DNA of 64,000 bases from an uncultured Bacteroidales bacterium (GCA_910578275.1 CAJTPR010000005.1:15392-79391), one strand, 5' to 3'; shown: positions 61,801 to 64,000, numbered from the stretch's first letter. The notes: generated from the sequence alone by a model not told the origin. A program made the numbers and translations.

Positions 61801-64000
61801 CATTTGCCATGGTGACGAAGTCGAGGTCAGGGTGAAGAATCCCAACAGCATGCAGAGTCCCAGCTGGTATGACATCGCCACCGGCAAGCGGGCGGCTTAC
61901 GGAAATGAAGTGAAATTGCGTCCCAAGACGACGACCACTTATAGGATTACGCCTTTGAGCAGTGCCGATTCGAGATGTTCGGGCAATAGGGAAGACACCT
62001 TGACAGTGGTGGTCAGGGATAGGATATTGGTCGAAACGGCCGGTGATACCAACGTCTGCGAGATTACGGACGTGAAGGTCGGCGTGACCAAGGTTTCGCA
62101 AGACGTTCATCGTTACCAGTGGATAGACAGTGCCACGGGCAACGTGATAAGCACCGACAGCGCGTTTATGGTGGATGCCGTTTCCGACAACCATACGTAT
62201 TTCCTCACTGTTTGGAACGACAGTACCGGATGTTCCGACAACGATACCTTGCGCCTCACCTACGGCGGAAACCTCTATCGGCTCAATTTCTACGATACCA
62301 CGGTGTTCGTGGGAACCACGATCGACGTGTTCGTCCATGGTCCGTGGCCGCAAGACAAGGATACGGCTTGTCCGTACGAATGGTTCAACAATACAGACAC
62401 GGTGACTATTTGCAACCGTGACAGTATCTGGCATCTGACGGCGGAAAAGAGCGCTTATTACACGCTCTACCTGCGTGGTGGCGAAACCGAATGCTACAAT
62501 AACCTGAATGTCGAAGTCATAAGCCTCAACTTGCATGACACGGCGGTTTGCGACTATTGTCCTACCGAAATCGGCATCGACTCGGTTGAAGTGGATTTCG
62601 TGGAATGGTACTATCTGGACACGCTCAAGTTCACCACGGGGCATGTGGATCCGATCGAGTTCGGATTCTGTTTCGACGATACGGTTTACAACAAGCATGC
62701 GAACATCTTGGATTCGATTTATTACCACGCTTACATTATCCCGTATCCGAACAAGCCCAAGGAGAGCGATACGGTACCTGCCGGTCCGTTCTGCGATACC
62801 ATTTATTCCCAACCTGTCATCGAACTGGCTTATGACGGCAAGCGTCAATCCATATGCGATGGCGAGATGGAAGACGTGGATGTCTACAAGGAATTCCTCC
62901 ATTGGAACAAGGTGGACGTGGTCTGCAAGGAACCCTCTGCCGGCAAGAAGTTCGTCTGCGATACCTTGTTTGCGGTAAAATGCAAGAGCGGATTCCAAGG
63001 AGTCACGATAACGCGTTTGGATGAGGGTACGCTTGTGAACTGTAGGGAAATAGATAGCGTTTGTGTGATCGTAGGCACGGAAGATCATTTGAATTATTCG
63101 AAGGATCTGGATACCGTGAAGGTGAAGTTGGATTGCTCCGTCAATAAACCTTCGGAAGGAAATGGTTCCAAGGTTTGCGATACGACTTATACATTGATCA
63201 ACGCAGGCACGAAGTTGAAACCGAAATATGTCCGTGACCAAGCTACGGTGACCAATTGCCGGGATGTGGCTGAAGGTTGTACGGTAACATATAAGGTGGA
63301 ACGTGCCATCGATAACAGCCAAGAAGTGGTTACGGCTGAAATCAAATGTGACGATGCGGTCGGTGGCGAAGTGAAGACGATTTGCGACACGACGTACACA
63401 TTGATCAACGCAGGCACGAAGTTGAAACCGAAATATGTCCGTGACCAAGCTACGGTGACCAATTGTCGGCAAGTGGCTGCGGATTGCAAGGTGACATACA
63501 CTGTTGAACGTGCCATCGACAACAGTGAGGAAAAGGTAACGGCCGAGGTGGATTGTCCTGATACGCCGACGCCTCCCGCGGTGAAGACGAAGACGATCTG
63601 CGACACGACGTACGTGTTGACGAACGTGGGCACTAAGCTGAAGCCGAAGTACGTACGAGGCGAAGGTACGACTTCGAACTGTCGCGAGATTGCCGCGGAC
63701 TGCGAGGTGACCTACGTGGTGGAACGCGCCCCGGACAACAGTGCCGAGACGGTGAAGGCCCAGACGAGTTGTTCGGAAGTGGATCCTCCGACAGATCCCG
63801 ACAAACCCGTGGACCCGACACCTCCCGCGGTGAAGACGAAGACGATCTGCGACACGACGTACGTGTTGACGAACGTGGGCACTAAGCTGAAGCCGAAGTA
63901 CGTACGAGGCGAAGGTACGACTTCGAACTGTCGCGAGATTGCCGCGGACTGCGAGGTGACCTACGTGGTGGAACGCGCCCCGGACAACAGTGCCGAGACG
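31889..64000 (+). CDS. Giant SprB-like modular surface protein, 5' part (at least 10,704 codons)
   Basis: One reading frame is open from ATG 31889 to the window edge with no stop, so the product has at least 10,704 residues and its end is not seen. A signal peptide (MRKWVIAGLCLAGVAVGSAT) is followed by an acidic, proline-containing stretch, about thirteen 21-residue GGIGDGH repeats (32306-33106), and then a long chain of Ig/PKD-like modules marked by WYxNG, YxWxP, YTVTxxNxxGC and DTVCxGD patterns. Within it are SprB-like units, four ConA-like modules, three compound super-repeat blocks and, at the edge, cysteine-containing repeats with proline-rich linkers. It follows the second FGE-like gene by 43 bases. 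By analogy with SprB and other type IX giants it is expected to be exported and displayed as an adhesin or motility-type filament; the sorting domain must lie beyond the window. A TTG at 31865 is an alternative start. Confidence 0.9.
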   Translation, partial: MRKWVIAGLCLAGVAVGSATVVRLSSLSSQANKEEDAFAVPDAALLPDLQTVAGVYDGQPLLYPQQPDLGFLAAEPAMPFVSASPAVPALLADDFPEGDEEPYPFCLANKVQWSDQGKVNGGSGMAVSASSDDPEAGTPYTGGIGQGVSAAKMEVVFKPVYLGGIGDGHRASAMQIIYKPTYLGGIGDGEHASAMRIVYKPTYLGGVGDGHTTSTMKMIYKPTYLGGIGDGHTTSMMKMIYKPTYLGGIGDGHTTSMMKMIYKPTYLGGIGDGHTTSMMKMIYKPTYLGGIGDGHVTSAMKMIYAPNFLGGIGDGHTTSAMKNLPAPPFMGGIGDGHVTSAMKMLLAPNFLGGIGDGHHSRAMDKPKPWPYMGGIADGHVTLQVPGVFYPLYVGGFSDGFAKRGLPCDTTQYKIYADSAVCIGDTLFLETDSVPSASYIWKGPDGWRGDGMRVFRPGFTAKMAGTYTVTIDPGCADAEDLPTAMAVVVATIPDPVYAIIDSIVPNMPYERMCFGDSAVFGLSGYGWGDSALFEWRINGNPIGEPTRDSVVKLAGVDDGFNITAAVYSSLECVDARPYVTKPVRTAVDEKKTVNVSIASDIDQALDSITVCRGYPIRISSSYVNEGDNPTFIWLRNNDTLLSGTTDFVVLDSLQNGDSIRLLLISSIHCVDCRPKVSNTLRFVVKNQPVLNVPGTQEINLGESVDLSVSGGSDRAEYKWTPCSSLNTCQGTDVTASPRTTTRYTVTLTEPWHCQVQDTVLVEVYTDVRVLNHPQPVTVCDSSVARFEVRASGASLAFDWQVDQGDGIWRTIKDMPRPNPYKEVWTGGFTASLEIGLAKDSVSSTLSHLHLGMSQYKYRCRVSGVTDKTQKRDTLYSNDPEKFYGVARLYVNPLRTAYGSILFNGTDTVCEGTPVTFTLKTQNNLAANYSVDWRVNGVSRQVGKGMSYVLPKELSKDSTSIQAFITTGYECPSLNPEPTAVVWMPAYKNPQVYSGADGTVIVQYNTRDTLCGALLSTGMKPGEDTTMTYLWSPASKIEGPVDQLKALTTPVQSPVTYTLTATNAHGCQGTHSHVVSLKGGKLNASVQNHVVCEGDTVCLQVTPWGGSGLYSFAWTAIPQDGTPANAGFVSADTTVVCTVSPVGVTNYRVRVFDGVDSVVKTIKVTVNKRMLSQPVLVGDTNYCANTLDKFRLKVQNDAYAGRVSMYRWYVNDTLDARYDGSAEYRIAPRDGSRIHCEVTVGYACPAKNPVNTPKVGIHIYPIPVISQITPDSTICPGTSIQLMVKGKEIDSLSWTPKDEILTGADAKKPSQTVIARPSTSTVYNVALFSSKRCVVNHKINVNVHPVTAATTQAPDIYACQSGEARFPVKVSGLDLVYDWQKLEGGSWNSVADPDKYADLNTAQLLVRNVDVAEDGDQYRLHVSGRCQPDSISAPMTLHVIDSVYFDIVLVDTPRCGNDPAKIRFVTNLTGLQKKFEVVVSGPSGTRHYITRDSVFRIKEVYPGDRVQAFLTPQGIIAQCVNPNPMPSQVVDLGVKESPRLTYKASNPKACATADGSITLVATGGHQPYTYYFNGLADTMDRFENLATGMYVAYVSDNNGCRSKELEISLRDPNGPVDPVVSNAGFYCQADVLPSHLVLDPKTKKAEVKWFSDYRCNTMIHTGDSMVFPAAAGRHVYYLYQQFGNCKSGVVKVEVFVGTVPVIDRIDQVVPSSCERVDGIISVYATGDTTLEYSAFVPQNFGPNSDFIDLPNGTYPIAVRTIAGCHVYDTVELYAYNTPDAPRMLVGDTVYCAGSPRRPLEIKPERKGAVTWFSDLTLQHVVYRGNPYDIGGLKEGDYIFSAVEAVGSCNSKPATVKVKILPSVNTGVPDKVFGCKGGMVTVKANKQEGVSYRWFDPSNTLISTSDSMRVNVPDNPQTYVLRALLTVDGYDCEISQDVVVHYTTDPLYKDTTVCLGDTVVITVPGAASCQWPDGSVSNTYRVAAGGNNGHKQTIPVWVDFADGCRMQYIYVVTTKSGNPTDVSIEKDFDLYCSGDKHVLGAKLSDPRVPVTLQWYKDGMDISDANGGTLRIDSLEQGIYTYVVTATAKEVCTTPRVTADTVRIKVYETPAVNAGTDIDSVPYGEKTVIGKDADVTGGLLPYVYLWTGTGIGADDDRLTIGSNRLYSSTVVTLTVTDSVGCHASDEVKVTVVGGPFRISMDRPYDFDLSKFTEVVCLNDSVRLRVKPEGGSGNYDIVWQELIDDTTRGGVLGTQADLMFRAADSGRYVVTVVNLTGGAATKADTLTAIVSLYVNMPPVTGHIFTPDTTMCSDTAYTLYLKDYWGDRISWEFSYDSAIWSGLRNGVDSVRIAKGSDPSRQTTYYRVSVSNGVCLPAYTGDYKVSVYEDLENNIAYQGPQPLCPEVTDVHFSGNEVTKGGNGVYAYQWQWSKTEAGPYVNCPADSGTYTYTWPGRIDSTRHVRRVVYSDGCPFFSRSEKVSVYDDANIGEIEGETYVCIDSVGILSVPNTQMLSYVWEMATDTAAASADWKVLPGASQFSYITDMMKKGDTLYYRAIGQKHACDPDTTGVFCVIATEPLPAAAFISVDTMEACLHDRLVFHLDSVHYPGNKPSYVWYVNGVQLKLPVMNGKDTLAFASKDNKTLYISNLEPGDSVQCGLMSSIGCVISRIALSQAIKPVVYVPEVFIASPADDLVFCRRDTVTLLADSADFYRWSYLGKGDTGLTVLHTGSFVYQDSMVKVSPSKVTTYYVQGVDRHGCTGIDSVTLTPEPLVDRTPDTTICDGSFLTIKAMSVSPTKGVTYSWREVPVKDSTTPATLSGALTVNTFKKVQPKDSLTYYICTIKTSAPRFCTFTDTIKVFVQENEQPSVDIVYDGTMLGTDTAHIIECEKKENFFRYTSEWAGDEPRYTWYFNGEAVGHDSIFSDHYPYMVDHSSIYVEMESSRRCVLERTVKSKQLKIKYTKMPEALVSINSNKGTSICPNEELVVFKAHAPTYDTGVFEWYVKYADSNKFVRVYTGDSLVSTFASGDQVYCLYVANDSCIKYSPKRSNTLTFSNYKLWKPTVDIVRLDAGIEGSGDTVCELTDVLFEARIADQGTDYRFVWMLDGMEVGTVNDLKLTYSDFIAQQDTAYKRYVVTAKLETKHTCAVPSNINQDDTVVFVKPRTPFGVTIDQDVLQACNSLKVEPVAFTHVYGPLSVSGNVIANNCHDSYWNTGAISQQSIEGNGGVSAYAGTTRFHQMFGLTSRKEVKHYSDIDYAIYFDWGTIEIYENGVYQGSFGSYNTVQKYTVEIADSVIRYLRDGSVFHTSAVRDTAGLYYGGFSLYSICHAGCTNPDHSHFPNMRAFIEYRSSSIVFGSTVFAPPVKKPDYDWMVNGSSFEFGNGEDSLYDHKYRFEPNDVVTLLVKSNDVCMERTMAESNPVTVLPTDPGNFLRLDDSAYVCRGDSVRITATGAAAYTWELPLDMDTATVHDSSILVWPDLTTTYRVTGVNADGCSDFKRIVVVVFDLPNPQLGPDKEACHGDSLYFSVAKGADPDSLTDKFYHTEWTFIKNDTTFAVLPSVYENAIRFVAEESGLLVAVMTNKLSACYAVDTLKLDVYPLPHVNMPDDTLEVCISHDLAIQDSAYDQAYKQPNRYTWTPATGLRNGNGYTNGSFKIFNRADTGFFTYYVDVVTPKGCHSYDTVHVRNIKQELSVNMELVRRTVCEGEYPQFILAGEWWDSNATAVLYRNGRQVGTYTVGKSGQYQSDTITYTGDIAHNDRYQVRIMSLNQCLIVKDVLSGFDTLGVVYATTLASLPDSLCIGHDLVLRALPVQDTNVRYKWTMCNSYEQTVIKYVGSKPDTVHETVYINHAPFGFDTNTIVVKMPGLPTYFMVEADGGHGCVTRDTAYLDIIEADTLWAEAWQKTDSCFSPEMAVPNWNFTSNAMIPLLGGQIVKDGAQSHAWTYLTSPTVLHGNFMFRYVISGKEGASMVGINYEGRVHNRCSSWWYNWCGYDADYTFYLSGQNNRPALMIYERGNHVWTGGEYAEGDILFIVRQGGYINYYQNEVLVRRVQERSPEKNFNPEVSMHCPGTAVDPVGYVELQNVEIISAAGSIAAPISYKWYLNGKVVSTDSALDARRVGFTGFNDTLVYEVSGQTKCDGLQVVRDTLPVKSPKGYTPVFLKLSTDSLQCQGRDFMVRAHLLNRSGDVPDSAIRYNWYRGDIMIAGDTRADSIVITNAGINEYVWAQAYVDTSIMSCTFNNVKNAVRSPYLVLPVEPSKALGVNVDVFPGDTVCMFSEVLFNATGVVSGMQDAGKNPTMEWYLNGQLTSRDFTYKTDSLRDGDSVYAIITASSEIQCLDTNRKQTRVVRMNVLPAPVLAAHRDTVITYNAQAALWAEVLQNWEPGITYEWYPAFDIIDPYSAQDSATVVKARIDHYYTVQARNTIGCYSNEASVHVEVLTCPQFIMRGSGTKACAGDSAFLYLQVQGFRPYTNIYFWQISHDNGATWRTLDTLVDTDFGIKVGTNSVTLVLSKALASYDKSHSLFRCGAVATDTLLSCDTVYSRELFLDIVDYVVPVAGISGDTVICRRSPVDFKASGAANPGDYYQWYVNGQMVAGNGSLLHLDSVSGSTEVSVSMIIRNDKNACVDDSKATDTLKVLVHPRPELVMYPDTSIHIGDTAQVGVRVSGSPAPYTYAWNGLPATTLFSTVSDSTATKNQYFTTIYTVTVTDSNGCSVKGSMTVNIEDSCKLYVSIYGPKTICFDSIATFKGLVTGGLQNSDIHYIWRCVPEIDSTVITFTGKEFTVRALKPGNYQLTFMAVDSSEYVRTLCPDEPHMASVTYDFTVEPPKRFTVEIDTFAAVCAGSEGELDAKAYVDGAEASMDVAYHWKQHDFLGHVVKTQNSTRSVFGIKEWSVGDWVSVAATMGGDECETGLTVYDTFRPVINPQPGPLQARRLYVGGLEPCTFDTASIGLSVPMEQAGQVQYTIDGGKTWQSDSLFKPVGDGEYYPGVKFIGTGCQYISDTVIIVSLPEPSMMPDVQVRGDSSFCAGSDVDSLIAFDGQDGAIVGWYADTALSEVLVEGAIGQDRVAFGLPDSIRNTTGSYTFYAAQRAGFCKSGPVAFTVNVRERDTAGGLRLQYVRRFKCDDDGSALAIKVSAHFDTINVEGIYQWTSVTGAAIHGTGQEVTVDVVDSAKVCVSFTYVSSCDGVAYTLYGDTISINVAGIGNNLAPGTLVCTGDSAIARSLDTNGVSDTNFSYEWQAMRFDNAAGAWRWSAAPGIDTLENYTVWHDYLAQADGMPSGYKQLVLRRIVHVDGCHDTSDQVTFYYKPAPVPTAVLDIPEVCPGEPVSASVNGTDLGTAPYVNWYAGDTLKYAHDTLRAGFGVLPGGTKIRAVVYPVYDTLCPVVDSVIVQDTVKVADAIAADLRIEIADTLFCTEGNTFKAHYNSAYSDNPRYTWFYNGVHVDSMDGKDTYVRTDVKRGDSVYVMITATNRCPASDSARSATVIAGQRGQTVDGRVQAVVDTSLIKRDSLRLEAHGAQSYLWQDDHSADSVHIVPANGGQTVHCVELHTDGYCDTVLCVSSIVPTATLEILPVCALQDVKAGITGTNLGTAPHVNWYVDGNLVSLHDVLVKNLGKLADSTPVTAVVYPDYGAAGLPAGTVTIDSLVLEGYALVTDAIGADLVVKVDDTLFCSNQNKFTAVYNAAYSDTPQYRWYHNGLLMTSANGQATYVSGNVKDGDSVYVVIFAHNDCPASDSARSAAYHARKGNVVPARVDVFAFDTLCLGDSLSVTASGATLYTWNDGSADSVRTFVATETPTRYNVTAHADGYCDTTIDITVVGRLRPSGTKLVPTEMTVCGGDTIDLWVTRGAGTSVLWNLGQTTDSIRVILPDDKKDTVFYATFTDAYGCRFGPDSVVVHARDSRPVDFVMDNLGLPDTVCWRSRFSAIARVKPDDKADMYFTWYRSGAYWTSGYDLDSLALKGTDFPSASPYVISVILQDNGYCLRMRQDTLVDTIVVEQPKEAGINIQSNSNLDNDTLRICVGDPTRLFAAVSNAGPVFADGSHNWYIEWYKDGVFVQRGDTVTFDYLAVGSKIHAVLYVDTTECNYAINSPVSSRVLTVVSVPQPNVKVELNLKVDTICSNSTYQVEAYVSNGGTNPQYRWYVNGVLATIGDGKGNIIPFDAPVLDLVNIKQQSAEHGTNYDIVCWVKSSLPCATDSVRNQGVASLVVFPADTLGVVITPQIDTACAYENGDVVVNMEARVFGMADGYNVEEPDMQWYVAAYEGAVSVPIAGATGKQLHYTTKNLTGNEVFSVRAFSKYLCTWNSSLVSEKAQILLWPIRAEAGRDDTVYGESYRLLTDSATGGTPHWTTRGDGSFIHADTIHPVYKLGVEDKKKDGIWLVLEVSNAFGCSVIDSMYLHISHCEDYQWHVDLTELTVCHDRQVYVANHVKAKPGAVYPVDSARYMLVALPSGTYGLDTLATSDSLKFAWRGVADTTRTFVLTGMVNGYGCTYSDSLRVIVLPRNDMSVELTQEDNDTCREFPGKAADWVITPGHYDLHWDYDAAAGVLHHVHCNNAYDLTTSDYGGANTMLRYVATGNERAGMVGFNYEGRRSSELDYGIYFNYGTVNLYYLGHATDYMPVGTYQAGDVFTIVRRQDKVYFYVDQNDEHKLLRVLDEPAYGPGRRVNYAIGSYRVGATFNDLWYVNQPATKIGKEVTFGPLPGTLSYAWSLNDSVVCTDSVWDAERFHVKDNDRVNLCVTGVTACDTMTACDTISISVIDPYDPFYLTLTRDSAGECDGDAFTLVATAHDLPAGVDAGMLRYDWYLNGTRVAAGTTSNVYVLDSVHIGDYAHAEAYIPDNICVLNTQANAAVSHRVTFPLKENKQLSIALTLNRNIEPAICPGDEVRLYAHVANGGSHVVNWFVNGLFHSTGDELSLRSDSTFSVYARVDADNTGVCLDVDSAYSDTIVVNILPVPVVEAWADTVVDRGSRVALHGKVVADADTSMTYRWTSACGGVENAGSLETEATADNSCVYYLTAYNSVGCASAPDTVFVDVRDCPSLAGVGVPAMVCEGDSAVLRVNVYGFKPETNTYTWQISTDGGASWSDLAAGVRYAMSQDRLGGELHIREASTDISAPSALFRCVVKATDSLLAFCPAVVSPAMALNVDIAARNLPSLQIVGQTDFCTNAASVYAIYSVNITPGYEVAWKQNGSGVLEYDGNDHRRGYTVADGDKVIGVLYSGNVCIDRLQISDTLAVRFHPQPVLTAWADTMIAYNSVASLHARLDNASGQASYAWTPAGLTVDSDTAHTLTKNLVSTTIFNVEATDSASCTAKGRVVVVVSDTCVRKVELEGPVSVCAGEMARFTGLVTGGGVLGKYDMSWTVSPALVDNDGNVIMPDAGPTLNISNARPGDYTITFTVTDTSAAVKAYCHPDGIVKSDSLVLHIYAPDTLAVTLTSDKDSVCEGETITLLAHATIDGVPDQGALKYRWYRVRDGYTANMGSTSTGMLKMTDAKDKDVYYVVVSADGDCHVDDNVRSNFDTVAVHPLPQPLKPYQVYAHSHLSCIDDVAYIRIDADTTLPVLYSIDSGATWHHTTFFDSLAKGTYHVMAKGEAGCEAAGVQTVYIDVQPDYAFTAPDVDPDSVVTCLNSLVPMKAYNDKPGYIAWYADSALTRRLAISVQDADSMEFVPPASIIDTPGRYVFYVKRGLVDCQSPARAVTYIASMCDIRLEPAPAGMCPGGEATLYIVADEATRAISRNWIYQYSADGSFDTNTVVVGAAARMDSILVSDTGYYRIVDTTIWNTVMTSNVSQLRMGSYARIDSSVKIEYPIVGAVAMCPGKYATLRVTGLDGDHYAVWPDSSTGNSYTRSYDTTTSVHVVVKSVIGGCPVDTMLTVNVLPQQHIRLSYYDTVVCLGSEQQAKLVLPKIMDSGYVYPPYTQYTWYNLNTGRVYTTGSYGKQDTLPAPKGNPRLIIKPGVGEYTYVAQAYSLKECPSMPDTVRIHVHRAALDLSPDSLALCGGEIDSISLPVADSISLNGGIRMPYVSKLAVGPVTGDSNLIITLHSGPCQVTDTLKLHYMEPDSLDTRLSLSADSCREVKADTMTWKDGTVHLAADGWQSIYAVDTIKANAALDYVVGGNEGAMVIGLEYAGNARGLWNKPFSLYLSTNGSGESRLFYIYENGWEVGYTAVGSYKKGDLFTIRRMEGHVEYYHDGNLLRRVAENEVLKSKAIVTTASTYSQGSRIETLTMASVPSATISNALYHRYDDLRHAWFVNGRQVSTDSVFDDAYVLVDGDTVVWRVVSYGLCDTAVSADTLVVEGQGGYASIGLNLTAAPSPVCKGQSVDLAVNMVRLPSGITAGDVRYNWYVNGVLVAAGTTSGTYTHNDVQDGDYAYVEAFVGDDLCLFNRKDNPARSNTLYFDVDSAAHAGFVLSVLPDDTVCEGEELGFTAVVGGLAHAPVIEWYVNGVKEGTGNSFVLADAADGDSVYAVATLDARENCQGGDLLRSNTIHVAVRPVPVVKAISDTTVVRGSKVTLAGIVSSGWTDGMQYAWTPATLSPDTVTEAVAASSVTYTFTAVNAYGCRAQADVQVDVVECAYISGQSSTYAPAVCQGDSTNFTVKVSGYQAASYSYNWQVSTDNGKSWSDVSAPLYVNRAATLHIPSVTSVMNGSLYRAVVTPPATVTGGCDTLYSLPFKMTVNTNVRTVNMDVAGPLTICDDETVLEYRLDGAQAGDRYAWYLNGVLLAQDLRVLKLGKQDLGNGGILKAVLEVAGDVCTAQAVYADSIEVKVNPALHVVAGNDTVVVKNSAAALYAEAQGGTPAYAYVWNPALTALTGADGRTLTSPLAATTVFTVTAVDAAGCQTQADVKVTVMDTCLQDVIVSGLQGNGDQTVCVGGQVELKALVSGGMPGNYTIDWNVSPAMASGDYVPSKNNSELWLKPSVPGTYTVTVKVEDTSALSAIYCDAAHRTLEKRITLTVTGKDTLSASVAVPDSVCANRPFTLNAKATINGVVANDVTYRWYRIRKDVLQSLGIGGAVFVPALPLDEDRYFVVVSATGECVLDSVAVSDTVEAVIYPVPAKMKPSDVVYVPGRICSNDTASIEIKVSSMAQQKGSRWPQIYSYSIDGGATWQASPLFKPLPDKAVFSLAVKNQYGCQDDADRINVKRAPQATDAWLEAGPDDTIVAGQKFIVHGDTVAAAGTPHWTTSGTGTFINADTLHPVYTPSAADIAAGEVKLYLGVNSVNECPLKDSLTLHILECGVYSIVRDSGDTLVACENSLFRMSATLVSNNPALQAPKADYEWRRLDFIFGGSTVKFSQSNVDTSVWVEQHFMSDWYELHVKTASNCVLTDTFFVKLQETPTGKGVISVRYPGGKNALSMCANDTALVVITDSSRLNTYTWPDNSTSDGVDHNTFAVRAANDTSVVIRITSNAGGCVGYDTVNITVDKPFVLALSSNDTLVCPGSDIRLPQITTAGLTSLIPLTGYLWTNASGDTIDAGDYHLQARPVLKAYRDTVYYGSAYTDARCQSSKVEYKVMVDKYTFNLADTIEICHGDSVRFVLPAGTKSYALNGLSSNASSKAAIHVVRGPFHADTLLVVTGQSALGCEHSDSVMITVLPVPDQDILHTGTCANQPVSLYLADADTTAAYDWEITSTQGTGTYVGDSISFRPGATDSMVRVKLTITNRLGCRYVKSDTIRVYVWPDIHANDTTVCEGTENVTLIPKWRDVNAKYKVTWLRKGLDSATLLPHAAYHELSKADTMDHRYYYVLENRANGCVDTGSLMVNVTRLPKLKHIEGDTFCTPQNTFKFSYSGVGLYGTTQWSADETLADGTKVSGKFTPANSLNTNYRPNTRLFDSGGVAHVKVYTHGFRECSSIRVYDSFDIVFTKPLNIPAVYDQYVCLNSGSEAEVLANFSKSYKNIGGYEWKVSAPGVVHKWDSTEKFYHLYYPNPGGDTNIVYRDTLVVWNSEGCEVIRPYKVEFVSAPYVEPDTITICHGDEVEVRVKNPNSMQSPSWYDIATGKRAAYGNEVKLRPKTTTTYRITPLSSADSRCSGNREDTLTVVVRDRILVETAGDTNVCEITDVKVGVTKVSQDVHRYQWIDSATGNVISTDSAFMVDAVSDNHTYFLTVWNDSTGCSDNDTLRLTYGGNLYRLNFYDTTVFVGTTIDVFVHGPWPQDKDTACPYEWFNNTDTVTICNRDSIWHLTAEKSAYYTLYLRGGETECYNNLNVEVISLNLHDTAVCDYCPTEIGIDSVEVDFVEWYYLDTLKFTTGHVDPIEFGFCFDDTVYNKHANILDSIYYHAYIIPYPNKPKESDTVPAGPFCDTIYSQPVIELAYDGKRQSICDGEMEDVDVYKEFLHWNKVDVVCKEPSAGKKFVCDTLFAVKCKSGFQGVTITRLDEGTLVNCREIDSVCVIVGTEDHLNYSKDLDTVKVKLDCSVNKPSEGNGSKVCDTTYTLINAGTKLKPKYVRDQATVTNCRDVAEGCTVTYKVERAIDNSQEVVTAEIKCDDAVGGEVKTICDTTYTLINAGTKLKPKYVRDQATVTNCRQVAADCKVTYTVERAIDNSEEKVTAEVDCPDTPTPPAVKTKTICDTTYVLTNVGTKLKPKYVRGEGTTSNCREIAADCEVTYVVERAPDNSAETVKAQTSCSEVDPPTDPDKPVDPTPPAVKTKTICDTTYVLTNVGTKLKPKYVRGEGTTSNCREIAADCEVTYVVERAPDNSAET
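32306..33106 (+). repeat. Thirteen 21-residue GGIGDGH repeats in the giant protein
   Basis: Units begin every 63 bases from 32306 (32369, 32432 and so on to 33062). The consensus is YLGGIGDGHTTSxMKMIYKPT. Units at 32558, 32621 and 32684 have the same protein sequence and nearly the same DNA, while the first and the last three are degraded. The region directly follows the N-terminal acidic stretch of the exported protein. The constant GGIGDGH core with a hydrophobic YKPTYL linker suggests a repetitive beta structure; no catalytic role is visible. Confidence 0.9.
36503..36709 (+). other. SprB-type repeat module in the giant protein
   Basis: The segment reads TYKASNPKACATADGSITLV, then a TGGHQPYTYYFNG strand, and ends NLATGMYVAYVSDNNGC. 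This fits the SprB repeat pattern (C..DGSI.V...GG..PYTY....NL..G.Y.V.V.D..GC) known from giant gliding adhesins of Bacteroidota. Confidence 0.75.
36983..37201 (+). other. Degenerate SprB-type module
   Basis: It has VVPSSCERVDGIISVYATGD, then LEYSAF, and LPNGTYPIAVRTIAGCHVYD, in the same order as the SprB pattern but without the GG..PYTY core. It lies about 270 bases after the clear module. Confidence 0.5.
41447..41941 (+). other. ConA-like/SPRY-like module 1 in the giant protein
   Basis: Characteristic strands are YWNTGAISQQSIEGNGGVSA, MFGLTSRK, IDYAIYFDWGTIEIYENGVY and VIRYLRDGSVFHTS. The pattern (GL, then DYAIYF, then IEIYENG, then a Y..DG strand) is that of the carbohydrate-binding-like beta sandwiches frequent in large type IX-secreted proteins. 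Confidence 0.6.
43610..44140 (+). other. ConA-like/SPRY-like module 2
   Basis: It has FRYVISGKEGASMVGINYEG, YTFYLSGQNNRPALMIYERG, YAEGDILFIVRQGGYINYYQ and NEVLVRRV. It is the same fold pattern as module 1 and opens the first compound super-repeat block (43610-46912). Confidence 0.55.
44933..46912 (+). repeat. Ig-like super-repeat, copy A (about 660 residues)
   Basis: An ordered set of seven or so modules: a HRDTVITYNAQAALWAEVL Ig unit ending in GC, a CAGDSAFLYLQVQGF unit with WQISHDNGATW, a YQWYVNG unit, a second TVTVTDSNGC unit, a FKGLVTGG unit, a VCAGSEGELDAKAYVDG unit, and a VQYTIDGGKTWQSD unit. Copies B (52742-54709) and C (57368-59320) keep the same order. Confidence 0.7.
47813..49330 (+). 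repeat. Tandem duplication of a 253-residue segment
   Basis: Two copies offset by exactly 759 bases (47813-48571 and 48572-49330). Shared runs include NLGTAPHVNWY versus DLGTAPYVNWY, DAIGADL versus DAIAADL, DTLFC, YSDTPQYRWYHNG versus YSDNPRYTWFYNG, GDSVYV, CPASDSARSA, and a final HADGYCDT versus HTDGYCDT. Confidence 0.75.
51452..51940 (+). other. ConA-like/SPRY-like module 3
   Basis: It has LRYVATGNERAGMVGFNYEG, LDYGIYFNYGTVNLYYLG, YQAGDVFTIVRRQDKVYFYV and KLLRVLDEP. It opens the second compound super-repeat block (51452-54709). Confidence 0.6.
52742..54709 (+). repeat. Ig-like super-repeat, copy B
   Basis: Landmarks in order: PVPVVEAWADTVV, CEGDSAVLRVNVYGFKPETN with WQISTDGGASW, a WKQNGSG unit, VLTAWADTMIAYNS, RFTGLVTGGGVLGKY, DSVCEGETITLLAHATIDGV with YRWYRVRDG, and LYSIDSGATW. 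Same length and order as copies A and C. Confidence 0.7.
56102..56566 (+). other. ConA-like/SPRY-like module 4
   Basis: It has LDYVVGGNEGAMVIGLEYAG, RLFYIYENGWEVGYTAVGSY, KKGDLFTIRRMEGHVEYYHD and GNLLRRV. It opens the third compound super-repeat block (56102-59320). Confidence 0.6.
57368..59320 (+). repeat. Ig-like super-repeat, copy C
   Basis: Landmarks in order: PVPVVKAISDTTVVRGSKV, CQGDSTNFTVKVSGYQAAS with WQVSTDNGKSW, YAWYLNG, VVAGNDTVVVKNSAAALYAE, LKALVSGGMPGNY, DSVCANRPFTLNAKATINGV with YRWYRIRKD, and YSYSIDGGATW. Confidence 0.7.
62942..64000 (+). repeat. Cysteine-containing tandem repeats at the window edge
   Basis: Five units, each opening with a CDT motif, have their first cysteine codon at 62957, 63176, 63383, 63599 and 63848, that is 73, 69, 72 and 83 residues apart. 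The later units read ICDTTYVLTNVGTKLKPKYV, then TSNCREIAADCEVTY and VERAPDNSAET. Bases 63572-63751 and 63821-64000 are identical over 180 bases. The last two units are joined by a proline- and aspartate-rich linker (DPPTDPDKPVDPTPP). The array probably continues beyond the window. Confidence 0.85.
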
